A stretch of 64,000 bases of DNA, from positions 3,529,891-3,593,890 of the forward strand of contig NC_061066.1 in assembly GCF_021917145.1 (NCBI RefSeq), written 5' to 3'. Shown here in pieces: positions 27,861 through 38,313 of this stretch. This DNA comes from Hypomesus transpacificus (Eukaryota; Chordata; Actinopteri; Osmeriformes; Osmeridae). The position numbers were made by a program, and so were the translations under genes. The first letter of the stretch is position 1. Each line of letters opens with the position of its first letter. A model generated the notes under the pieces. The model had not been told where the DNA came from, did not search any database, and worked only from the letters and a program-made list of their open reading frames with translations.

Positions 27861-28170
27861 AACTACTTACTAACCGAGAGTGAAGTCATGCCTGAAATAT
27901 CAAACTGAAGCTTTAACGTATCGACAGAGCTAAAAATGCCATATAATGAACAACTTACTAACCTCGCTATCGCTCAGACAATATGTTCAAGCCTCAGTTA
28001 GATATTTCCCGGCATACTCTCGGTTAGTAAGTAGTTAGTATCAGACCGGCGAGGAGGTCAATACGCGGCTGGCATGACTACCCATTAGACGAGAGTTCAG
28101 GCAACACCTGAAACACAAAGCCTCAGTTTGAAATTTCCCGGCATGACCTCACTCTCGGGTTAGTAAATAG
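27861..28170. repeat. Inverted repeat with three related arms
   Basis: The arm at 27861-27914 (starting AACTACTTACTAACCGAGAG) is matched in reverse complement by 28117-28170, over about 54 bases with a few differences. A third arm at 27991-28038 runs in the same orientation as the right arm. The outer arms can fold into a long hairpin. The most likely source is a fold-back or MITE-type element that duplicated one end. No gene is present. Confidence 0.75.
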
Positions 28171-28515
28171 ATATTATTAAACATAAAGGAAAAAGATGAT
28201 ACAAGAACGGATGAATCTGTGATCTCACTGATGAGTCATGTATTCGCGTCGGCACAAAACCCAGCTTGTTATTGATCAACCATGACTGTTTGAAGGGTGC
28301 AAGATGGCAAACCATACGAATGTTTTCATGTTTGCATGTCACTACATTGCTCCTGCATCAATAGCACCTTAGCATCAGAAGAGATTGTCTCGCCTTTTTC
28401 GATCGAAATGTTATCACTAGTAAATGGAGCTCGAGTGACAAAGTGCAATGGTTATAATTGTATACATCTCTCATCGATCAAAAATGACAGTATATGTTCA
28501 AGAAAAGACCATGAT

Positions 28516-29005
28516 CAGGGGCGGATCTAGAGATTTTCATTCGGGGTGGCAGAAGGAAGTTGTTGGGTGGCCTCCTGGAGGGTAATCAAACGGGGGGGTA
28601 CAGTAGTCCCTATGGTAAATGATTAGGCTAGGACATTGTAGTTTAAATTAAACAGTAACATTCATATTATTTATTGAAATGTTCTGGAATGTACACATAA
28701 TATTTTTCCTTGGGAAGATTGAGGTTCATGTTGTTTAATTGTAACTTGTTTCACTACATGCTCTTATATGGTTCTTCCCTTTGGGACTGTTTTTTCACAA
28801 TGTGTGCTTCATGTTTTGGCTACCCTCAATGTTTGGGGCTATCTCGTTGTTAAGATCAGAGACATTTGCCCTTTTGTATAGCTCTCTCTTGGAAGTCACT
28901 TTGACTAAAAGCGTCTGCTAAATGCATTTAAAAAAAATTGGGGTGGCAGTATTTTTTCTTGGGGTGGTAGCTGCCACTCCTTGCCACCCCTTAGATCCGC
29001 CACTG
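28516..29005. mobile_element. hAT-like non-autonomous DNA transposon (MITE), 490 bp
   Basis: The ends are imperfect inverted repeats: CAGGGGCGGATCTAGAG on the left and, read inward from the right, CAGTGGCGGATCTAAGGGG; both are followed by a GGGTGGCA block. The flanking 8-bp sequences ACCATGAT (28508-28515) and ACCAAGAT (29006-29013) differ at one position and look like an aged 8-bp target-site duplication, the size typical of hAT elements. No transposase frame is present. A LINE/SINE tail with a short A run lies inside, listed separately. Confidence 0.75.
28820..28936 (+). repeat. LINE/SINE 3' tail nested inside the hAT-like MITE
   Basis: The stretch includes GTTTGGGGCTATCTCGTTG, CTTTTGTA-AGCT and ACTAAAAGCGTCTGCTAAATG, then a run of A bases. 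The same blocks occur in the same order at 41473-41565, so both come from one family of retroposon 3' ends. The A run suggests insertion by retroposition within the older DNA element. Confidence 0.65.
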
Positions 29006-29303
29006 ACCAAGATTGAATGTAGAGGTAGGTCTTGTCTCGAGTAAGGAACAGTTGATCGGAATACTTTTCGTGTTCGTATTATCTCTAGATAGACTCGACC
29101 TCTTGGCCTATCTCAAGGTCATCTACACTGTTACAAGGTAGACTAACATTAACTTCTAGAGATTTCTTAGGAGGAAAGTACACACCATACTCATGAGTAA
29201 CATCAACGTCTTAATTTCAGTGTAGAAAACACAACATGACCTCTTCAATAGCTTATAAGCATTCAAATTACGCATATTAAATTACGCACATGTTCCACTA
29301 GCC

Positions 29304-29473
29304 CAGGGGTCTCCAACTCCGGTCCTGGAGAGCTACCATCCTGTAGGTTTTCAGTTCAGTTGCAAATAATGTAGCCTCATTCAGCTCATCATCCAGCTAA
29401 TTTGTAGGATCAGGTGTGCCAAATTGAGGTTGAAGTGAAAACAGTCTGGATGGTAGCTCTCCAGGAATGGTCC
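29304..29473. repeat. Interspersed repeat with palindromic ends
   Basis: The left end carries GGTCCTGGAGAGCTACCATC; the right end carries GGATGGTAGCTCTCCAGGAA, its near reverse complement. The internal part (CAGGTGTGCCAAATTGAGGTTGAAGTGAAAAC) fits a short non-autonomous DNA element common in fish genomes. The outer right end is eroded, so no target duplication can be read. Confidence 0.65.
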
Positions 29474-29650
29474 TAGTCTAATCATTGTGTTGGAAACAGT
29501 ACTGGGAGTTACCACAGACTAGAATACAATATTTGAATTGATATAAAACACCATATTATGTTTATAATTATAACATATCCAGGTTATCAAATTTAAAATA
29601 AATATTCTGATCTTGCACTTATAGTATCTTGAGGATGACAGGATCAGTTC

Positions 29651-29651
<1 letters not shown>

Positions 29652-29748
<97 letters not shown>

Positions 29749-29755
29749 CTATCTT

Positions 29756-29789
<34 letters not shown>
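29652..29789. repeat. (CT)n microsatellite with short (AT)n end
   Basis: A nearly pure CT/TC run of more than 80 bases, with a short interruption, then TATATATATA near 29773-29789. It lies between il17ra and the 3' end of tmem121b. Confidence 0.95.
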
Positions 29790-30069
29790 AAGTGACTCCT
29801 ATTTTAAGTGCATGTCAATTATTTATGTTCCCAGACAACAAACAACCACAACTTCACAAGAACATCGCATATTGACGAATAATCGCTAAATAAGCATCTT
29901 GAAAGGTCCATTGTAGGTGTTTGGGGTGCAAAATTACTCGGCTTTGACTGTAGCACCTGTTGACTAACCTAGTTGATTGAGTCTGTAAGGCTGTTGTTGA
30001 CACCTGTCCATCAAAATCCTGCCAGTGATGCAGGTACAGATCCCCCCACCCCACGAGAAAATGACAGAT

Positions 30070-31263
30070 CTATGACTGAGTGGTTACAGCCAAAGTATTG
30101 ACATAGCCATGGGGACACATGTCATTTTCGGAGACGCAGTGCGAGAATTGCGCCGGGTTGCTTCCATTGAACCTTCTGACGCCTCTCATTGCTATGCATT
30201 GTTCAATCAGCTCCAGGCACTTGCAGGCCAGGAGGAACATATTCTTGAACATAAAAACCGATACGGGCATTTTGTAAACATAAACTTGAAAGCATCTAAC
30301 CACCAACAAGGGCGCGTTGACCAGCACACCAGCAAAGAACCTGGCCCAAATCCAGCGACAACGCATCTCCGAGGCTGTCAGCTCGTACAGCCACATGACT
30401 GGGACGACCAAGGCAATGAAATATACTGAAATAACCGTGTACTTTAGGTAGACTGTAGGTATCTCGTTCTTAAGTAGCATCTCTACTAAGGTGAAGCTGT
30501 CAATGAGATCCAGGCAGGTGCTCACGAAGCAGCTTTGGGAGTGGTGTCGCGTCGCCCCGTTAAGGTCCTCGATGATGGAATTGATAAGGCAGTATAGCAG
30601 AGGCGCTGAGAGAAGCATGATAATCTTAAAACCAGTGACCCCAAACGGAACTTTGAGCGTGATGAGGTCCAGGATCGACATCTCCAAAATGAGCACCACT
30701 TTAGGGGTGCAGGCGATAACGTAAATAAGCCAAGCTAAGTAGGCGTAGGTGAACTCCCCAAGGTTGCAACCGAATATGGAGCTCTTCTGGTGGAAACCAC
30801 AAGCCCGTTCTCGTTTGCTTCTGGCGTTTTTCATGAAGAATATACCCCAGCCCAAAATCACCACCAGGTCCGTGGCTATCCATGAGCACCAGTAGAGATC
30901 TGTGAATATAATGAGGTAGAAGTCCAGGATTCCGCCCTGGAAGATGAGGATAAGAAAGCACAGGATCTTGTACAATATGTTCCTCTTGGATTTCTGCACG
31001 AACAGGGGAGCGGTCTGCATGAATTCTCCCGATGTCATACTGTAAATAGTGGTTGCAGCTGCTGAAGATACCAAGGGTTTGATACTGCTCTCCTCTGGGT
31101 TGATGCTTCCAGTGGACGTCTGTGTATCCCTCCTGGAAGAGCCGCTTGTGATAAATTGCTGCCTGTTTTCCAGAGTCGAAGAGACGGGCAATTCGGGGAA
31201 GATCTCTGCTACGGGTTGGGGACAGTTGGCCTTGGGATTGTCGTTAACAATTTCTGCAATCAT
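30070..31263 (-). CDS. tmem121b: TMEM121B (CECR6) multi-pass membrane protein
   Basis: One uninterrupted frame of 397 residues. After a serine/threonine-rich N-terminus (about 1-92) come roughly six hydrophobic segments (near 98-120, 125-144, 171-193, 209-229, 272-295 and 306-328) with a short tail. Blocks such as ILDFYLIIFTDLYWCSWIATD and ELTASEMRCRWIWARFFAGV belong to the TMEM121 family. The lack of introns and the position beside il17ra match human TMEM121B (CECR6) at 22q11.1 rather than TMEM121. The human protein is longer, mainly in low-complexity N-terminal sequence. The molecular function of the family is not established; it is predicted to sit in a membrane. The gene lies in tandem with mkrn1, on the same strand, and tail to tail with il17ra. 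Confidence 0.88.
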   Translation of the reverse strand: MIAEIVNDNPKANCPQPVAEIFPELPVSSTLENRQQFITSGSSRRDTQTSTGSINPEESSIKPLVSSAAATTIYSMTSGEFMQTAPLFVQKSKRNILYKILCFLILIFQGGILDFYLIIFTDLYWCSWIATDLVVILGWGIFFMKNARSKRERACGFHQKSSIFGCNLGEFTYAYLAWLIYVIACTPKVVLILEMSILDLITLKVPFGVTGFKIIMLLSAPLLYCLINSIIEDLNGATRHHSQSCFVSTCLDLIDSFTLVEMLLKNEIPTVYLKYTVISVYFIALVVPVMWLYELTASEMRCRWIWARFFAGVLVNAPLLVVRCFQVYVYKMPVSVFMFKNMFLLACKCLELIEQCIAMRGVRRFNGSNPAQFSHCVSENDMCPHGYVNTLAVTTQS

Positions 31264-32639
31264 TGTATTGCACGTTCGCCTCCTTTCTGTTTTTTTTTAT
31301 GTCATGGATGCTTTTAGGTGGAGAGCGATAGGGCAAGCGCAAATCCAGACATGGATTTTGTCGACGGAATGGATTACACACGACGTATTACACAGACTAA
31401 AAGGTTCTAGGAATAATAACATAATTATATTGTTAGTGGATGCATAATGTAAACGAAAAAAAAATATATGTGCTCTGAGGAAGCAGTATAGGCTGATGTG
31501 TTTGTTTACATCTTGGCCCCCACAAGAACGCCAAGAAACCTAAAAGCTTTGATAATAAACTTTATTTTCAAGTTATGATGGATGGCTGTGGACCATAGAA
31601 AACACACATTTCAGTATAAACATATGCATTCCAATGGAGTTCCATAAGAAGTGACCAGCTGTCTGGAGGTTGTGTATGGGAATCTGCCAGCATGGCTTAA
31701 TTTGCATTACTTGAAGCAAACAAAGAAATATTAACATTTCATAGACAGGTACTCAAACATTCAGCCTCATTATTTTCTGCATTTTAAGTCTGTGCTGTTT
31801 ATGAGATTCCAAAATCACAAGTGTCACTTAAGCTTGGTTCCAGAGAAGGACTTGTCATTAGCTACCACAGGTGTTCCTGAATAGGTGTGATTCAGGACGG
31901 CGAGAAATGTGCACATGGGCCCATAAAAAAGAAAAGAAAACTATTTTATAGATAAAAAGTTATTCACTGTCATTCCTTCCCGTGTGAGAGGGAAACAGAT
32001 TGACGACTGTGAACATTAAGAGTGCGTTTGTGCATGTGAATATAGGAAGTGGAGTGTTGTCCTCTCCCAATTCAAATCAGTGCATGAGAAGAAGATTGTT
32101 CCAGAACCACTGCAAAAAAGGTTTTCACCCACATACAGTACGTGGAGCTGTTTTAAGAGGAGGCATCCTTCAAGTCTCCAACTCTCCAAATCAAGAAAGG
32201 AACAACACCTGGGTAAATGATAAACAAGTCAACCCCACACCCACAAATAAACTGAGGAAGTTTATTGGCGATATTTAAATATTGTTATCACTTCTTTTTG
32301 TTACTTCTCATTTTGTTGTATTTTTTGTTAAGTTTTTAGTTTTTTATCCTTTGTACATAAACTGGACCAGGGTAAATTCACAAGGACAGGTTACTAGAAT
32401 TTTTTTAGCACGAGCGCACCAATCTCTTTGTACAATTGTTTTGTCTTTTTTATATCTTTTTTTACCTTTTTATTTCGTTCATTAATGAATGGCCTGCTGA
32501 AAGGCACTGCCACAACACAGGGAAAAAAAAGCTACTGTCTATCACTCACACGAGACAGTCCATTCTAGTGTCTAGTATAGGTGGGGAAAAGGGGGGGAGG
32601 AGAAGGGGCGTGGGGAGGGCTTATTGAGGGCAGGCGGTG
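31264..32639. other. Spacer between tmem121b and mkrn1, including the mkrn1 3' UTR
   Basis: No further coding sequence is seen. Minus-strand AATAAA signals occur near 32261-32266 and near 31561-31567, so the mkrn1 3' UTR may end at either place. The remainder should contain the tmem121b promoter; no clear TATA box was found. Confidence 0.5.
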
Positions 32640-35600
32640 CTATAGGTAAATCTCGTAGATGTCGTCCAGCTCCTCGTGAAACAAGTCCCATTCGTCCTCT
32701 GAGTCCGTGACCTCGTCGTCGGTGCCCGCCGCCAGGAGCATGAGGAGCATCTCGCTCAGCTCGAACGTCACCATCTCCTCGTCGTCGTTGTCAAACGAGT
32801 CGGTGCTCTCGCGCTCGTCAAACAGGTCCCACAGGGGCGTTCGTCTTGAGCTCTGGAGTCGAAAACAAACAAATAAAAAGAAAAACACTTTAGACATAGA
32901 TATTGCAGAGTTGTTGACCGATCACCCTTCGAACAGAATTCACGAGAATGTAAGAATTCACTTCGAGGCCGACAAGTTCTGACGTGTATTGGCTTTCGAC
33001 TGGGTCCCTGTGCCCCTCCATGTTCGGTTCCTCCTTACCCGGTTCCTGCCGTTGGAGCCTGCTTGTCGTCTCTGGGGCTGGGGATCCTCCAGACGCCCAT
33101 CGGGGAAGGCGTGCTTGTAGAAGCAGTTGGAGCCAAACGGACAGGTCCCGCGACCCTCGTCGAAATATCGACACGCTTTGCTCCTGGAGCCAATGGGAGG
33201 GCGGAGGAGAGGGTGGGTAAGAACAAAAATAAGTGAGCATTCAGCAGGCTGGATTCTTCCAGAAGCCTGGACACAGGCCCTGATGTTCAATGGAAGAGAA
33301 CAAACATGGACATTGATTGGGAGGCTCAGGACATCAGTCTTTGATGCAGGTCTGAGTAGAATTCTATCAATCCAAGGTAGATCCCATTTACTCTAAGTGG
33401 TTGTTTGGGAGAGAGCATATCTTTCAGGCTTTTACAATTCAGTACAATTGGCATTGACCGGAAAGGACAAATGGAATTATGCCATACCCCATGCCATCCT
33501 TGTACTTCTGAATGAGTTTCTGCTTGTCCTCCTTGTCCTCCACCCAGTATTCGCTCGGAATGACGAAATTGGACGTGATCCGGCATTCTGGGCACGACCT
33601 GGGAAGACACCGGAAGTTCCAGATGAGATGGTCACAAACGCCTGTGCGAGCCTGGGGCTTAGCAGAGATCACGTTCAGCACTAATATGAGCCGACAGTGA
33701 AAAGGTCTTGGCTACCACCAGGAAAGAAGAAAGGAAGTCCAGAAGTGCGGTTTTCTGCCAACACACATTTCAAAACACTGGGGCACAACGAAAACAGACG
33801 CTCTACATAGAACTAGCCCCTCTCACAGTACACACCAACAATGGCCGGGTTTCCCAGATTCGTTAAGAAGCTTTTAACGCCAAGAGCTTCTTAAGAGCGT
33901 TCAAAGAGCGTTCTAGAGCATTCTTAAAACGCTCCCAAGAAGCTCTGAGCGTTAAGAGCTTCTTAACGAATCTGGGAAACCCAGCCAATGTCCAAACACC
34001 AGCGTCCCCCATCTCCCCTTTTCCCTCGAGGCTTGTGACTCCCCTCCCTCCCAGTGCCTCACTTGATAATTTTGCTTTCAAACTGCTTGGCGCTCCGCCA
34101 TTTGCGGATGCACTTGAGGCAGTAGCAGTGGCAGCAGTTGGAGAGAATTCCGAAGCGCCGCTCGCTGGGGTTGGTCTTCTCAAACACCACCTCCATGCAC
34201 ACTCCGCACATCATGTCCTTGCTGCGCTGGACGGCAAAGGAGATCTCCATGTCCTTCTCATGGGCTTCGATGCAGGCCTGAGAGAGAGACAGAGAGAGAC
34301 AGAGGGAGAGAGAGAGGAAGTCTGTGAAATCGCTAGAAAAACCCACTTTAACCACCCCGAAACGGGCAAGTCATTTTACGCCAGTTTTTGGAATTTCATA
34401 TTGCTGTTCTACAGCTGAAACAAATACATTGTTTGGGGTTACATAGACGTTTAAGCCAAACTGTTGCACTGTAGTTGAGCAATTGTATTTCTATTGTGTG
34501 ACTGTTCCTTGACTCTAACCGCCAAAATACTATTAAAACTATACACTTCGGATCCTGCTGTACACGTTCTATTTGTGTATCGCTTTGGATAAAAGCGTCT
34601 CCTAAATGAATACAACTGTCTAACACAACGTAAAAACCGCTGTTTTTGAATGTTGGTACTGGACAGGGGGCGAGGAGCACGTCAGGGGGGTGGGGGGTGG
34701 GGGGTGGGGCGTTACCTTGGTGTGATCTGACCGCTGAGCGCTGTCGGTGGGATGGAGCACCTGCAGGCCGCACATGTCGCACACGTCTCCGTGGAGGTAG
34801 GCACAGTTGAGGCCGTAGCGGCACTCTCCCACGGCGGCGTACGGACACAGCTGCTTCCCCAGCTCCTTGTCGTCGCCCGGCGGCTCCTTCTCAGGCTGCT
34901 CGACGACGGGGGCGGGGCCCTCCACGCTCACAGGGTCCGCTGTGGAGACACACACAGAGCTCAAACCACTGACACGTTGGTTTTACCCCACTTCTGGAAA
35001 GAAACCAGGAGAGAAACTTATGGAGGGGGCTAATGTTGCCTGCCCCGGCAGCCAGATTCTGTTCCCTCCTCTGAAGCCGGCCTGACACGCCACCTGTTTT
35101 AGTGCGAGAGAGCGAGGCTGGAGGAGGACTTGGCTAAGGCCCAGAAAGAGCGGGGACGCCACCATACCAATCTCTCTGCTGATTCGGTCACACCGGGGGC
35201 GGCGGCGGAAAGTGGTGTCTGCTTCATACAAACCAGGGCAGCGTGGGCCAAGGAACAGCACTGTGTCAGGGAGCCAACTGTATTTGGCAGGAAGCCCATG
35301 TTTTTATGTTCTTTAATCTTTATTTAACATTGAATATCCTCACTAATAGCTGGATGGTCGATTTGGAGTCGACCCATTGGCTCGTCAAATGGAGGGCCTG
35401 GCTCAGAATGGCACGTAGTAAATAATATTCCAACTCGGAAATATGCCCCATTTGGCACAGGGTACTGGTGTATCTCTCTGGCATTCCGGCGGCTCTGCTC
35501 ACTCACCCTGTCCACAGTAGGGCTGCCCTGGCACAAACTCAGCGGCGTTGACCCAGTCCACAGCTCCTGAGCCGGGCTGATTCTCTGGGTCGTCGGCCAC

Positions 35601-38278
35601 GCCCCCTGGCCCGCCGGGCAGTGGGTCCGGAGCGCTGGCGAGGGGAGGCGGGGCCGCGGCGGAGGACAACGGCATCAGCGGCAAGGGACCCTGCAGGTCG
35701 TCCTGCTTGGATGGTTTGGAGTGTTCAAACCTGGAGGGGGACGGACAACCGGTCAAAGTGGGACTACAGTGGGGCTCATGTTAGGTCACTCTTCAAGTTC
35801 AAAGTTCACGTGACTGGTTTCAATTTTTCCACATTCATATTATTATTTTTCCACATTCATATTATTATTAAGTTATAGTTTTCAGAAGACACTAAACATT
35901 TTCCATAGAACTTGACAGCTAGGCACAACTTTATAGTTCCCCTAGGATGAACGCCTATTTTATAATCAGAATCCAGTTTATTGCCAAATAAGTTTCAACA
36001 TGCAAGGAATTTGCTTTGGTAAGCATCCTAGATAAAACAAGTACAATAAGATAACAAACAAAAAAACATTATAATAAAGAATACAATGAAATACTATAAA
36101 GTGTACATGACAAATAAATGAAGAGCCATAAAAGATGTGCAAAAAAATTCACGTTATGAAGTTTAAGGAGATTATTGTTTCACATTGCACATAGGCCTAT
36201 TGCACAATATAGCAACAAAAGCCCTGTTTCAAGACACTTCCAGAGGAGCAGGTGTTACTCTATTCATGAATATTAACGTGCATGTGCAAGAACAGGAACT
36301 GAATAACATATGGTGGGCCTAGATCCTTTAGAGGGTTGGGCCCGTACTCTCAATACACTTTCCACATATTCAAATCAGAAACAGTGTGAACAGCCCAAGT
36401 CAAACAGAAACAGTGCTCTGTCACTACAGTGCCAACTCATTCACCACACCCATAATATCCTCGTAAGATAAATATTTCTCATTACATAAAAAAAAAAAAA
36501 AAATGTGAAAGGCAACTGTAAAATCGTATGTGCTGTGTTTAAAGTTATTCTGGAATGTTTGTAAGTGAAAACTGACAGATACTAAGGGGAGGGAGTGGGA
36601 TGCCTAACGTCATTTGTTCTTCCAAATAAAGACACGGTTGTTCTTCAGTGGCCTCACACCTCTACACAGCCCAGCTGGATCTAGGACCTTAACCCAGTGT
36701 ACTCCACCAACCACTGAGCACAAAGCCCATACACTTGGTGCTACAAATTAGGTTCAGCTTCAGATGCAAGGGAACTCAAATAACTTGGCCCCTTTACACA
36801 TCATGTTGTTAGTAATTAAATATTTTCAATACAAAAATATAATAGGAATAGAAGGCTTACATTTTACTGAGATTTTGTCCTGTAATTGAGTCAAACTCTC
36901 TGATGTGAGATAGTACGCACTGTTTCAGTAACTTCCCTTATGACATCTTGGATTGTGAAAAGAGTGAATTCCAACATATTGGACTCCAGTTCCCATGGCT
37001 ACGAAACAAAGCCTGATTAGCATGTGTCTTAGTTGAGGAGATGTAGGACTAGATCATTTATTGTCCTCTAATTATGTTTCCACAAGTACATAATACTTCA
37101 TTGTCATTCTAGCCTCTATTACTCCCACCTTTGCACGTTACATTAGGCCCTGTTCCCACCTGGCATTTCCATGCGTATTGGTTTATCTGATCACAAGTGG
37201 ATAGCGCTAACAGTTCACACCTGGCATTACAATGCGCATCCAGTGACCACTTGAAATCGAATCTCACTTCCCCGCTCTGTGTGCATTTCCGCTTGCAAAG
37301 ACCAAAAGCGTTGTCTTCCATAACTGGCGGGAGGTTGAAAGTACTCAGCCTGCCAGAAATTGAGAGGAAGAAATCAAAACCAAACAATGCAGACTGTTGG
37401 TGCACTTTCACATTGGCTGCCGTTGGTGCACAAATTGGTTTCCCTGAAGCAGAGGACATCAGTTGAGCAGATGGCCCAGGACATGTTCACGAACGCACCG
37501 CTAAAACAATGTAGCCATATGCTGCCACCTCCGAATGCAGTCTGAGAAATCAGATGTCAATGCTCACCCACCAGAGTAAATTCCTTGTTTGTGACCACTT
37601 ACTTGGCGATTAAACACGATTCTGATTCTCAGTGAGTCCCCATGGTAATGCCAGGTGTGAACAGGGCCATAGTCTGGTTCTATGCAAAGTGTTTTAAACT
37701 GGCCGTCTTGGGGCTTACATTACATTTAGTCATTTAGCACTCACTCTTATCCAGAGCGGCTTAGTGGTACAAGTCTGGTAGACCTAGCCCAAGTCCAAGC
37801 CCAAGTTTTCCTGAGGAAATAGGCTATATTAAAGTAGCTGTCCGGACCATTAAAACAAAGCTATGGATGCCCTACTAGATATAGTTGGATGCATGATATA
37901 ATAGCAAGATTCTTGTAGTGCAGACTGCTCCTACGTCCTTGTGGGGGAAGATTGAGACCACGTCAATGGCTACAAGTTAGGATGACTAATCCTCGCTGAC
38001 AGCCAGCGCTCGCTGCCATACCATTGGATGAAATGCCCTTATCTTTCTCCCGACTGCCTCCGTCTACCCCACGCATTCCCAGGCCCATTGGAAGGCACTC
38101 TGCCTGAGAAACAAACTCAAGCATTGGGCTTAAGAGGGCTGTGGGTAATAAGGGGGGAGGTGGGGGGGGGGGGGCTTGGGATATACGCACACATAAATGA
38201 CAGAGGAGCTCGCTGCAGCAGAATGGCAGAATGAACTGAGTGAACCCAGCAGCAGTGTCAGAGAGCGAGAGAGAGAGC

Positions 38279-38313
<35 letters not shown>

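Noticed and set aside
37109-37459. 116-codon minus-strand frame in mkrn1 intron 2, considered as a missing makorin exon
   Set aside because: It has no C3H1 pattern and lies in a MITE; the true exon 2 was found at 39727-39858.
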